Positions 17,184 to 25,195 of a DNA stretch of 64,000 bases are shown one piece after another. Numbering within the stretch: position 1 is the first letter of the stretch; the number at the start of each line of letters is the position of its first letter. The DNA is taken from contig NZ_NSGE01000011.1 of the NCBI RefSeq assembly GCF_002294985.1, forward strand, positions 1 through 64,000, given 5' to 3'. A model generated the notes under the pieces. That model saw nothing but the letters and a program-made list of their open reading frames with translations, did no database searches and was not told the DNA's origin. Origin of the DNA: Mesorhizobium sp. WSM3862. GTDB taxonomy: Bacteria > Pseudomonadota > Alphaproteobacteria > Rhizobiales > Rhizobiaceae. The translations under genes were made by a program, and so were the position numbers.

Positions 17184-17750
17184 TCAGCCCCGGACCAGCG
17201 CCACCAGATACTCGGCGGCTTCCGGTCCCGGAGCGTGGAAGGTGCAGTCCGACGGGGCTCCGAGCGCCAGGCAGTCGCCCGGCTCCAGCCTGTGCACGAC
17301 ATTGCCTTCGGTGAAGTCCAGGCGGCCGCCGATCAGCCAGATCTGCTGCTTGATGAAGGCATAGGACGCTGCGGGGAATTCGACCTTGGCGCCTGCCGGA
17401 AGGCTGACCCGGATCAGTTCGAGCGGCATTTGCGTTGCCGGCGACAGATGGCGTCGCACATAGCCGGTCGCCGGATCCTGCCAGACCGGCTGCTCGTCCT
17501 TGCGGGACACACTGCCGCCCTGCATTTCGGCGCGGGCAATCAGCGTCGAGAGCGTCAAGCCGAAAGCCGACGCAATGCGCACGAGGAGCGCCGCGGTCGG
17601 ACTTGTCATGCCGCGCTCCATGGCGCTCAGCATCGCTTTGGAAACGTCGGACCGCTCGGCCAACTCGGCCAGCGACCATCCCCGCAAATCACGCTCGGAG
17701 CGTATCCGCCTGCCGATCGTGGACGTGATGTCGTTCGATATATCAGTCAT
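17184..17750 (-). CDS. XRE family regulator with cupin domain
   Basis: Transcription factor of 188 residues with an N-terminal helix-turn-helix (about residues 14-68: IGRRIRSERDLRGWSLAELA then SDVSKAMLSAMERGMTSP) and a C-terminal cupin sensor (LPAGAKVEFPAASY ... LEPGDCLALGAPSDCTFHAPG). Proteins of this plan usually repress amino-acid or polyamine genes and respond to a small ligand. It is transcribed with a small conserved gene four bases downstream. An inverted repeat with perfect 10-base arms (17734-17767) straddles its own start codon and is a likely site of autoregulation. The ligand is unknown. Confidence 0.88.
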   Translation of the reverse strand: MTDISNDITSTIGRRIRSERDLRGWSLAELAERSDVSKAMLSAMERGMTSPTAALLVRIASAFGLTLSTLIARAEMQGGSVSRKDEQPVWQDPATGYVRRHLSPATQMPLELIRVSLPAGAKVEFPAASYAFIKQQIWLIGGRLDFTEGNVVHRLEPGDCLALGAPSDCTFHAPGPEAAEYLVALVRG

Positions 17751-17767
17751 CCATCCAATATATCGAA
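17734..17767. promoter_or_regulatory. Inverted repeat across the XRE-cupin start codon
   Basis: TTCGATATAT (17734-17743) and ATATATCGAA (17758-17767) are exact inverse copies separated by 14 bases; the ATG of the regulator (17748-17750) is in the spacer. The arms are 24 bases apart centre to centre, a little over two helical turns, as expected for a dimer pair acting as autorepressor. Confidence 0.6.
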
Positions 17768-17902
17768 ATTTCGGGATGAAGGAAGAGGCTGGTCGATCGC
17801 ATTTTCGCGAGTGGTTTAACGGGCCCTACACCATCCGACCTCACGCGGCTTTAACCCCGATTGGGATAGCTTTGACCCCGAGGGGAATGGGACAGGTAAC
17901 CG

Positions 17903-19732
17903 ATGTTTGTTGAACGCGAAGCCTCCGTTGGGGAGCCGACCTCGCAGGAGCGCCGCGGCGCCCAGCAGAGCGACAAGCGCATCCTGGGCAACGTCGTGCA
18001 ATGCGACGGTGCGCGCGCTACCATCAGCGCCTATGCCGAAGATGCCGAAGGCACGGTGACCGGCCTATGGACTGTCGGCAAGATGATTTCCATCAACCTT
18101 GGCGCGACGCGAACCGTTGGCCTTGTCTATGCGATCGGCAAGTCTGACCGCGCCTGGAGCAATGAGGGCCAGAACGCAATCGAGGTCAGCATCGAACTGA
18201 TCGGCGAGGTGCGCGACGGCGCCGAGCCCGGCGCCAAACCGGTCTTCGACCGCGGCATCACCACCTATCCGCATATCGGCGCGGTTGCCCACCGTATCCG
18301 CAGCCGCGACCTGCAGGCCGTCTACGATCTCGCCGGCCGCCATTCGATCACCATCGGCACGCTGTCCCAGGACGAGGCGATCGACGCCAACATCGCTGTC
18401 GACGACACGCTGGCGCGCCATTTCGCCATTGTCGGCACGACCGGCGTCGGCAAATCCACGGCTGTCTCGCTGCTGTTGCGCAAATCGATCGAGGCGCGGC
18501 CCGATCTGCGCGTGCTGATCCTCGACCCGCACAACGAGTTTGCCGCCTCGCTTCCGGAATACTGCGTGAAGGTTGATTCCAAGACGCTCGACCTGCCGTT
18601 CTGGATGTTCAGACTGGAAGAATTCGCCGAAGTTCTGTTTCGCGGTCGCGAGACCGTTCCGGAGGAAGTCGACGTCCTGCGCGACCTCATCCCGGCCGCC
18701 AAGAACCTCTATCGCAACCCGAGCTCCGGCTCGTATATCAGGCGCGGCAGCGATGCGCTGACGGCGGACACGCCGGTGCCTTACCGCATCGCCGATCTGC
18801 TCAAGCAGATCGACGAGCGCATGGGTCTGCTCGAAAGCAAGAACGATCGGCCGACACTGAAGTCGTTGAGGACGCGCATCGAATCGGCCGCTTCCGACCC
18901 GCGCTACCGTTTCATGTTCAATTCGCGGCTGATCGAGGACACCATCCACGAGACGATCGGCAACATCTTCCGCGTGCCGAACCATGGACGTCCGGTGACC
19001 TGCTTCGAGATGGCGGGCATGCCGTCCGAAGTCGTCAATTCGGTCTGCTCGGTGCTGGCGCGCCTCGCCTTCGACCTTGCACTCTGGAGCGAGGGCCGGC
19101 TGCGGCTGCTCCTGCTTTGCGAGGAAGCGCACCGCTACATGCCTGCCGATCCGCGCCTCGGCTTCGCGCCGACCAGGCACGCTTTGTCGCGCATCGCCAA
19201 GGAAGGCCGCAAATATGGCTGCTATCTCGGCGTTGTGACCCAGCGTCCAGGCGAGCTCGATCCGACCATCCTGTCGCAATGCTCGACTTTCTTCGCCATG
19301 CGGCTCGCCAACGAGCAGGACCAGGCGATCATCCGCTCGGCGATCGCCGATTCCTCGGCCTCGACGCTGGCGTTCCTGTCCTCCATGGGCCAGCGCGAAG
19401 CCATTGCCTTCGGCGAAGGCGTGGCGACGACCATGCGGCTCAAATTCGAGAAACTGTCCCAGGAATTCATTCCCGGCACTGCGAAGCGGGAGCAGGCCTT
19501 GCCCGCGGAAGCCGGCGACGATGTCGATCTCGCCGGAATTGTCGAGCGTCTGCGCAACGTGCCGAAACCGCAGCAGTCGATCGCGTTCGCCGAGGCCGTC
19601 GATACCGGGCGCCAGGCTGGCGACCCCGATTACCGCAAGCCATCGGCGCCGCGCGTACAGCCGGACGACGATTTCGACATGCGTTACGGCCTGAGGCCCT
19701 CGACCTTCGGCATGCGCCAGCAGAACGATTGA
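17903..19732 (+). CDS. HerA-type ATPase (DUF87)
   Basis: Hexameric DNA-translocase family ATPase, 609 residues. An N-terminal HAS-barrel-like domain (about residues 25-110) precedes the RecA-like core with Walker A GTTGVGKST at 178-186, a Walker B/DEAH-like LLLLCEEAHRYM, and the sensor region GVVTQRPGELDPTILSQCST typical of HerA. An acidic, disordered tail follows residue 520. The ATG at 17903 has an AGG-containing site just upstream. HerA normally works with the nuclease NurA or with defence effectors, but no such gene is adjacent here. Stand-alone copies are common in rhizobia; the role is unknown and presumably in DNA processing. Confidence 0.88.
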   Translation: MFVEREASVGEPTSQERRGAQQSDKRILGNVVQCDGARATISAYAEDAEGTVTGLWTVGKMISINLGATRTVGLVYAIGKSDRAWSNEGQNAIEVSIELIGEVRDGAEPGAKPVFDRGITTYPHIGAVAHRIRSRDLQAVYDLAGRHSITIGTLSQDEAIDANIAVDDTLARHFAIVGTTGVGKSTAVSLLLRKSIEARPDLRVLILDPHNEFAASLPEYCVKVDSKTLDLPFWMFRLEEFAEVLFRGRETVPEEVDVLRDLIPAAKNLYRNPSSGSYIRRGSDALTADTPVPYRIADLLKQIDERMGLLESKNDRPTLKSLRTRIESAASDPRYRFMFNSRLIEDTIHETIGNIFRVPNHGRPVTCFEMAGMPSEVVNSVCSVLARLAFDLALWSEGRLRLLLLCEEAHRYMPADPRLGFAPTRHALSRIAKEGRKYGCYLGVVTQRPGELDPTILSQCSTFFAMRLANEQDQAIIRSAIADSSASTLAFLSSMGQREAIAFGEGVATTMRLKFEKLSQEFIPGTAKREQALPAEAGDDVDLAGIVERLRNVPKPQQSIAFAEAVDTGRQAGDPDYRKPSAPRVQPDDDFDMRYGLRPSTFGMRQQND

Positions 19733-19845
19733 TCGCTCTGCATCTTCGCGCCGACTCGCTAAGAGTGCCAGGAACGGCTACGCCAACAGGCATGGGCAAG
19801 TTCGATCAGGAAATTCGTCAGGCTGAGTCGACTGGAGTCGCTTTC

Positions 19846-19926
19846 GAGGACCCGAGCGGAGCGGACATATAGTCCGTGAGCACGCGCATGACCCCGAAAT
19901 CGAGAACGCTTTTCGGAAAGGATCAT
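19846..19926. repeat. Fused fragments of two rhizobial repeat families
   Basis: Bases 19846-19883 resemble part of the mosaic element at 49025-49169 (GAGCGGAGCG, a short stem GGAC..GTCC, then GTGAGCAC). Bases 19884-19926 resemble the palindrome at 27303-27351 (GCGCATGACC, CCGAAA, TTTTCGGAAAGGATCAT). The composite lies in the 270-base gap between the HerA and diguanylate cyclase genes, which converge. Confidence 0.5.
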
Positions 19927-19999
19927 AAGGAACACGCGGCGGGTAGAAGCGCAGAAAGCGGCTCCAGGCGGCCAGCGTCAAGAATTTGATCATGGAATT

Positions 20000-20791
20000 T
20001 CAGGCGCAGACGCGGTTGCGGCCCTGCTTCTTCGCCTCGTAGAGCTGCCGGTCGGCGCGGCGATAGAAGTCCTCGGCACTCTCCTTGCGGTCCCAGACGG
20101 CGAGGCCGACGCTGGTGGTGACCTTCAGCCGCACATTGCCCGACATGATCGACAGATTGGCGATCGCCTTGCGGATGCGCTCGGCGAACCGCGCGAGCAG
20201 TTCCGCATCCATGTTGGGCGTGACCACGGCGAACTCCTCGCCGCCCAGCCTCGCCACCACATCGTGATAGCGGGTCATGCCGCGTACGCACTGCGCGACG
20301 GACCGCAGAACCTCGTCGCCGACATCGTGGCCATGCGTGTCGTTGACCTGCTTGAAATGATCGAGATCGAGGATCATCAGGCCCACCGGCTTATCGATGC
20401 GGCCGAACTCGTCGAGATATTCCCGCAGCGCGTCATCGAAGTAGCGGCGGTTCTGCATTCCGGTCAGGCCGTCGGTGAGCGCTGCGTGCTCAAGCGTTTG
20501 CGAACGGGCGCTCAGCGACACCGTCATGGCGCGCAACTTGCCCTCTTCCCTCACCTGGCCGCGGATCAGCGGGTAGATGAAGAAGGTTCCGAAGAACAAG
20601 GCAGCAGCCAGCAGCGCACCGGTCACGAACAGCAATTTGTTGAGATAGGCGATTCTGTCGAGACGCGATGCGGTGTCGAGAGCGGTCGCGATATCCTGCA
20701 ATTGGCCATAGGCGTGAAAGGTCACCAGGCCGGCGGCCAGGATCACGAAGATAAAGACGAAAAACGCGGATTCCGCCTTGTGAAAACGCAT
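20000..20791 (-). CDS. Membrane-anchored diguanylate cyclase
   Basis: Makes the second messenger cyclic di-GMP from two GTP. About 263 residues: two membrane helices (residues 8-27 and 50-75) flank a short loop, then a GGDEF domain with the signature RLGGEEF. The product-inhibition site RxxD is present as RYHD five residues before GGEEF, so activity should be feedback regulated. No EAL or PAS domain is seen. I start it at the ATG at 20791 (MRFHKAESAFF); a TTG at 20860 would add 23 residues. It is a single gene with miaA upstream on the same strand. Confidence 0.9.
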   Translation of the reverse strand: MRFHKAESAFFVFIFVILAAGLVTFHAYGQLQDIATALDTASRLDRIAYLNKLLFVTGALLAAALFFGTFFIYPLIRGQVREEGKLRAMTVSLSARSQTLEHAALTDGLTGMQNRRYFDDALREYLDEFGRIDKPVGLMILDLDHFKQVNDTHGHDVGDEVLRSVAQCVRGMTRYHDVVARLGGEEFAVVTPNMDAELLARFAERIRKAIANLSIMSGNVRLKVTTSVGLAVWDRKESAEDFYRRADRQLYEAKKQGRNRVCA

Positions 20792-20914
20792 AACGCCCCG
20801 CGGTACTGCGACCGTCGCCGTTATGGCATGCCCGGCCTTACGGACGGTTAACCCGGACAACCGTGACGGGAAGCTGCGCTTACAATTCCAAGCCCCTGAT
20901 CAAATCGCATTCTA

Positions 20915-21814
20915 TCAGTCCAGGATTGACCATTTCTCGCCCGGGCGTAACCTTTGCCACTCCGGTCCCAGTTGGTGTTTGAACCAGGTCGTCTGCCGCT
21001 TGGCATATTGGCGCGTGGCGATCTTGGCTCGCTCAATCGCTTCGGGAAAGCCCATGTGTCCGGCCATCGCGGCCTGCAGCTCGCGCACGCCGATCGCCTT
21101 CATCGCCGGCAGGTTCGGATCGAGGTCGAGCGCCATCAGCTGCCTGACCTCGTCGAGCGCGCCCTTGTCGAGCATTTGATCAAAACGCGCCCCGATACGC
21201 GCCACCAGTTCGCCGCGATCCGGCTCGATCACGAGGAAGCCTGCGCTGTCGCGGTCGATGAGCGGCTGGCCGCGTGCCGCCTGCCATTCAAGGATCGACC
21301 GTCCCGACGCGTCGAGCACCTCCAGCGCCCGCACAATGCGCTGGCCGTCGGTCGGCCGGATCTGCATGGCGACAGCCGAGTCCTGATGCATCAATATGAG
21401 GTGCAGCCGTTCTGCCCCTTGTTCCTTGAGTTCGTAGCGCCAGCGCTCACGCACCGAAGGTGGAATGTCGGGCATGTCCGAGATGCCTTCGGCTAAAGCG
21501 CGGAAATAGAGCCCGGTGCCGCCGACGAAGACAGCCGGCCGGCCGGACAAGATACCTTCCGCGATCAGCCCGGTGACGTCCCGCAGCCAGGCGCCGGTCG
21601 AGTAGGCTGTCGAAGGATGCACGTGGCCGTAGAGATAATGCGGCACGCGCGCCGTTTCGGCCGCGCTCGGACGCGCCGTCAGGACGTCAAGAACCGAATA
21701 GCCCTGCATGGAATCGGTATTGACGATGACGCCGCCCTTGCGCTCGGCGATGTCCAGCGCCAGCGCCGACTTGCCGCTGGCGGTCGGCCCCGCTATCAGG
21801 ATGGCGTTTTTCAC
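20915..21814 (-). CDS. miaA: tRNA dimethylallyltransferase
   Basis: Transfers a dimethylallyl group to N6 of A37 in tRNAs that read codons starting with U. The P-loop GPTASGKSALALDIAE lies at the N terminus, followed by NTDSMQGYSVLDVLTARPS (substrate-binding aspartate), the GGTGLYFRAL block, and the C-terminal ATRQYAKRQTTWFKHQ motif. With the GTG at 21814 it is 299 residues, normal for rhizobia; an upstream start at 21883 would add 23 residues and overlap the divergent serB gene by 35 bases, so I prefer the shorter form. Divergent serB starts only 34 bases away. Confidence 0.93.
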   Translation of the reverse strand: MKNAILIAGPTASGKSALALDIAERKGGVIVNTDSMQGYSVLDVLTARPSAAETARVPHYLYGHVHPSTAYSTGAWLRDVTGLIAEGILSGRPAVFVGGTGLYFRALAEGISDMPDIPPSVRERWRYELKEQGAERLHLILMHQDSAVAMQIRPTDGQRIVRALEVLDASGRSILEWQAARGQPLIDRDSAGFLVIEPDRGELVARIGARFDQMLDKGALDEVRQLMALDLDPNLPAMKAIGVRELQAAMAGHMGFPEAIERAKIATRQYAKRQTTWFKHQLGPEWQRLRPGEKWSILD

Positions 21815-21848
21815 GCGGCCTTCGCCCGCCTGCCTGCCGGAATTTTCG

Positions 21849-22736
21849 ATGCCTCTGATCGCCACGCTTGTGTCCAATCCCAAAGACCGCCGAGTGTCGG
21901 TCCCGCTTGCGAATATCGCCTCGCGAGCGGCAGGCGCAAGCGCCGTTCATTGGCTGGCCGAGCATGTCGCCTGCGATCTGGTTTTGCCGGAGACGCCCGA
22001 CATCGGCGCATTGACGGCCAATCTGCGCGCGGCATTGGCCTCCGAGCCGGTCGACATCATCGTCCAGCCGGCTGAAGGCAGGAGGAAGAGGATCCTGCTT
22101 GCCGATATGGATTCGACCATGATCGATCAGGAATGCATCGACGAGCTTGCCGACGAGATTGGCGTCAAGGACCGTGTCGCTGCGATCACCGCGCGATCGA
22201 TGAATGGCGAGATCGCATTCGAGCCGGCCTTGCGCGAACGCGTCGCCTTGCTGAAGGGCCTCGACACGGCGGTGGTCGACCGCATCATCGCCAACCGGCT
22301 GACGCTGGCCGCCGGCGGCCGCGCGCTGGTGCAGACCATGCGTGCCAATGGCGCCTGGACGGCGCTGGTCTCAGGCGGCTTCGACGTCTTCACCAGCCGC
22401 ATCGCCGCAATGCTGGGCTTCCAGGAAAACCGCGCCAACCGGCTGATCGAGGAGGGTGGCAGATTCGCCGGCACGGTGGCCGCGCCTATTCTCGGCCGCG
22501 CCGCCAAGGCCGAGGCGCTGCTCGACATCGCGGCAAGGCTGGGCGTGACGACGCAGGATGCGGTTGCCGTTGGCGACGGCGCCAACGACCTCGACATGAT
22601 CCGCCTTGCCGGCACCGGCGTCGCGCTGCACGCCAAGCCGGCGGTGGCGGAACAGGCAAGGATCCGCATCGACCACGGCGATCTGACCGCGCTGCTTTAC
22701 CTCCAGGGCTATCGCCAGAGAGAATTCGTGCAATGA
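21849..22736 (+). CDS. serB: Phosphoserine phosphatase
   Basis: Last step of serine synthesis: hydrolyses L-phosphoserine. HAD-family enzyme of 295 residues with the nucleophile motif DMDSTMI (Asp86 and Asp88), motif II LVSGGFDVF and the motif III/IV region VGDGANDLDMI. The first 80 residues form the extra N-terminal domain seen in rhizobial SerB. The ATG at 21849 begins MPLIATLVSN, the conserved start; upstream frame extends antisense into miaA and is not used. The stop codon overlaps the start of an acetyltransferase gene (ATGA), so the two are co-translated. Confidence 0.95.
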   Translation: MPLIATLVSNPKDRRVSVPLANIASRAAGASAVHWLAEHVACDLVLPETPDIGALTANLRAALASEPVDIIVQPAEGRRKRILLADMDSTMIDQECIDELADEIGVKDRVAAITARSMNGEIAFEPALRERVALLKGLDTAVVDRIIANRLTLAAGGRALVQTMRANGAWTALVSGGFDVFTSRIAAMLGFQENRANRLIEEGGRFAGTVAAPILGRAAKAEALLDIAARLGVTTQDAVAVGDGANDLDMIRLAGTGVALHAKPAVAEQARIRIDHGDLTALLYLQGYRQREFVQ

Positions 22737-23305
22737 AGCCGATCCGCACCGAGCGCCTCATCCTGCGCAATTGGGAACAGCGCGACCGCGCGCTCTTCCA
22801 TCGCATCAACTCGGACGAGCGCGTGATGGAATTTTTTCCGTTCCGCCGCGACCGCGCCGCGGCGGACGCAAAGATGGACGAGCTCCGGGCCTGGATCGAT
22901 GAGGATGGCTACGGCTTCGCCGCGGCCGAGATCGCCGCCACCGGCGAGTGCATCGGCTTCGTCGGCCTCCTCCAAACCGATCATGTGCCCTCGCTGCCGG
23001 CCGGCACGATCGAGATCGGCTGGCGGCTGGCACCGGAATACTGGCGCAAGGGCTATGTCACCGAGGCATCCGAAGCCTGGCTCGCCTTCGGTTTCGAAAC
23101 GCTGGAGCTGGACGAAATCGTCTCCTTTGCCGTCGCGGAAAACCATCGCTCGATCGCCGTCATGAAGCGGCTCGGCATGCGCGCCGACCCGGGCGCCGAC
23201 TTTGACCATCCCGCCGTGCCGGACAGCCACCCTCATCTTAAGCGGCATGCGCTGTACCGGCTGTCGCGCGACGACTGGCAGGCGCGAAAAGGGGCGGCCC
23301 GCTAG
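22733..23305 (+). CDS. GNAT acetyltransferase, RimJ/RimL-like
   Basis: Acetyl-CoA-dependent transferase of 190 residues in the RimJ/RimL subgroup, which commonly acylates protein N termini or small amines. Family features: opening IRTERLILRNWEQRDRALF, the GFVGLL strand, the CoA loop EIGWRLAPEYWRKGYVTEA (residues 85-103) and the C-terminal SFAVAENHRSIAVMKRLGM block. The ATG at 22733 overlaps the serB stop codon by four bases. This coupling to serine synthesis is probably positional only. The substrate is unknown. Confidence 0.9.
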   Translation: MKPIRTERLILRNWEQRDRALFHRINSDERVMEFFPFRRDRAAADAKMDELRAWIDEDGYGFAAAEIAATGECIGFVGLLQTDHVPSLPAGTIEIGWRLAPEYWRKGYVTEASEAWLAFGFETLELDEIVSFAVAENHRSIAVMKRLGMRADPGADFDHPAVPDSHPHLKRHALYRLSRDDWQARKGAAR

Positions 23306-23346
23306 CCGCCCATTCTTGCAAATCAACCCGTTCGGGCTCTCCGGAA

Positions 23347-24858
23347 TCAGTCCATCCGAATCGTCACGAAGCGCAACTCGCCGGATTTCGAGGCGAGCAT
23401 CAGCAGCGCGTTCTTGCGGCCCTGCTCCTTCAGCGCGCCGATCCGGTCCATGACATCCTTTGGCGTGCCGACCGATTCCTGCGCGATCTCGGTGATCACC
23501 TCGCCGGGCTGGATGCCGCGTTCGGCGGCGGCCGAATCCTTGGCGACGTCGGTGATGACCACACCCGACACATCGGCCGCGATGCCGAATTTCTGTCTGG
23601 TCTGCTCGTTGAGTTCGCCAACGGTCATGCCGAGCACCGAAGCCGTCGACACAGGAGCCGCCTTGTCGCCCTTGTCCTCGCCGGTACTGCCGTTCTCGCC
23701 GCTGGCCAGCTTCTCGCCGTCCTCGAGCCGGCCGAGCGTCACCTTCACTGTCTGCTCGACGCCCTTGCGCACGATGACGACGTCAACCGCCTTGCCGACC
23801 GGGCTTTCGGCGACGACGCGCGGCAGGTCGCGCATTTCGTGGATGTCCTTGCCGTCGAATTTGATAATGACGTCGCCGGCTTGAACCGTGCCGTTGTCGA
23901 CCGGTCCGCCCTTGATGACGCCGGCCACCAGCGCGCCCTTGGCCGTCGCCATGCCGAGGCTTTCGGCGATGTCGTCCGTCACTGGCTGGATGCGCACGCC
24001 AAGCCAGCCGCGCCGCGTTTCGCCGAACTGGCGAAGCTGATCGACGACGCCCGCGGCGAGCTGCGAGGGAATGGAAAAGCCGATGCCGATCGAGCCGCCC
24101 GAGGGCGAGATGATCGCCGTGTTGATGCCGATGACCTCGCCACTGCTGTTGAACAGCGGACCGCCGGAATTGCCGCGATTGATGGCGGCGTCGGTCTGGA
24201 TGAAATCGTCATAAGGGCCGGAATTGATGTCGCGGTTGCGCGCCGAGACGATGCCGACCGTGACCGTGCCGCCAAGACCGAACGGATTGCCGATCGCCAT
24301 CACCCAGTCGCCGACGCGCATCTTGGTGGAATCGCCGAACTTCACCGCCGTCAATTTGTGGCCCTTCGGATCGACCTTCAGCAACGCGACGTCGGTCTTT
24401 GTATCAGTGCCGACAAGCGTCGCCTTCAGCGTCACGCCGTCGGAGAAATTGACCTCGATGTCGTCGGCATCGGCGATGACGTGATTGTTGGTCACCACGA
24501 TGCCCTGCTCGGCATCGATGACGAAGCCGGAGCCAAGCGACTGCACCTTCTGCCCGCCGCCCTTGTCGCCGCCACGGTTCTTGAAGAAGTCATCGAAAAA
24601 GTCCTGGAAGGGCGAGCCTTCCGGAAGCTGCGGCATCGGCACCGCACCGGGGCCTTCCGTGCCTTTGACGGTTTGCGAGGTCGAGATGTTGACCACCGCG
24701 CCGAGCAGGCGTTCGGCGAGGTCGGCGACGGAAGGCGGCGCGTCGGAGGCGATCGTGGGCGTGACGAAGGACGGGACGGCAATGATGCCGACGACGAATG
24801 CGGTGGCGCCGGCGAAAAACCTGCGCCGCGCCGCGCGCAACAGGGTGTCGGATATCAT
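23347..24858 (-). CDS. degP: Do/DegP-family periplasmic serine protease
   Basis: Envelope protease-chaperone of the HtrA/DegP-MucD family, 503 residues. After a signal peptide (about residues 1-35, RRRFFAGATAFVVGIIAVPSF) come the trypsin-like domain with the triad His in TNNHVIADAD, Asp in TDVALLKV and Ser in RGNSGGPLF, then two PDZ domains. The ATG at 24858 follows an exact GGGAGG site. It lies downstream of hflK, hflC and a DUF2065 gene, but a terminator-like hairpin at 24879-24908 separates them, so it probably has its own promoter. Function: degrades misfolded envelope proteins. Confidence 0.94.
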   Translation of the reverse strand: MISDTLLRAARRRFFAGATAFVVGIIAVPSFVTPTIASDAPPSVADLAERLLGAVVNISTSQTVKGTEGPGAVPMPQLPEGSPFQDFFDDFFKNRGGDKGGGQKVQSLGSGFVIDAEQGIVVTNNHVIADADDIEVNFSDGVTLKATLVGTDTKTDVALLKVDPKGHKLTAVKFGDSTKMRVGDWVMAIGNPFGLGGTVTVGIVSARNRDINSGPYDDFIQTDAAINRGNSGGPLFNSSGEVIGINTAIISPSGGSIGIGFSIPSQLAAGVVDQLRQFGETRRGWLGVRIQPVTDDIAESLGMATAKGALVAGVIKGGPVDNGTVQAGDVIIKFDGKDIHEMRDLPRVVAESPVGKAVDVVIVRKGVEQTVKVTLGRLEDGEKLASGENGSTGEDKGDKAAPVSTASVLGMTVGELNEQTRQKFGIAADVSGVVITDVAKDSAAAERGIQPGEVITEIAQESVGTPKDVMDRIGALKEQGRKNALLMLASKSGELRFVTIRMD

Positions 24859-24878
24859 CGTGGCCTCCCGGCGTTTTT

Positions 24879-24908
24879 GAAAAAGAAAGGCGCTTCCGCA
24901 AAGGCGCC
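24879..24908 (-). terminator. Terminator-like hairpin in the degP leader
   Basis: On the minus strand GGCGC and GCGCC enclose a 10-base loop and are followed by TTTCTTTTT. It ends about 20 bases before the degP ATG. It can end transcripts from hflK-hflC-DUF2065, or act as a conditional terminator for a promoter between 24949 and 24979. Confidence 0.6.
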
Positions 24909-24948
24909 CGTCCAATTCATGTTGGCAAGAAATAAGGCACGTTTGCGG

Positions 24949-24979
24949 CTATAGCTATCGGCGGAAGATAAATCGTCAA
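24949..24979 (-). promoter_or_regulatory. Candidate degP promoter
   Basis: TTGACG (24974-24979) and GCTATA/CTATAG (24949-24955) are separated by 18-19 bases, resembling a housekeeping promoter. It points at degP and lies upstream of the hairpin at 24879-24908. Weak by itself; position and orientation are the main support. Confidence 0.4.
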
Positions 24980-25003
24980 TCGCCTCGGCACCAAGGAATT
25001 TCA

Positions 25004-25189
25004 TCAGCCGCGAACCAGCCAGACGATGGCGACGCCGAGGGCGATTGCAGCCAATCCGGCGATCCGCAGCACATTCTCCGGCAACGACAGCACCTCCGCC
25101 GCCAGTTTCCTGGCCAGAGCCGGAAACCCGCCATAGACCAGGCCCTCGATGACGAGGACCAGGCCGATGGCCGCGAGGAAATCCTGCAC
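25004..25189 (-). CDS. DUF2065 small membrane protein
   Basis: A 61-residue protein with two hydrophobic helices (about residues 5-22 and 41-58) separated by a short polar loop, matching the DUF2065/YjeT family. Its gene starts six bases after the end of hflC and is probably in the same transcript. In many proteobacteria a DUF2065 gene sits beside hflKC, so a role in or near the HflKC membrane complex is plausible, but none has been shown as far as I know. The conserved EGLVYGGFP segment in the loop is a good family mark. Confidence 0.85.
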   Translation of the reverse strand: MQDFLAAIGLVLVIEGLVYGGFPALARKLAAEVLSLPENVLRIAGLAAIALGVAIVWLVRG

Positions 25190-25195
25190 CGTCCG

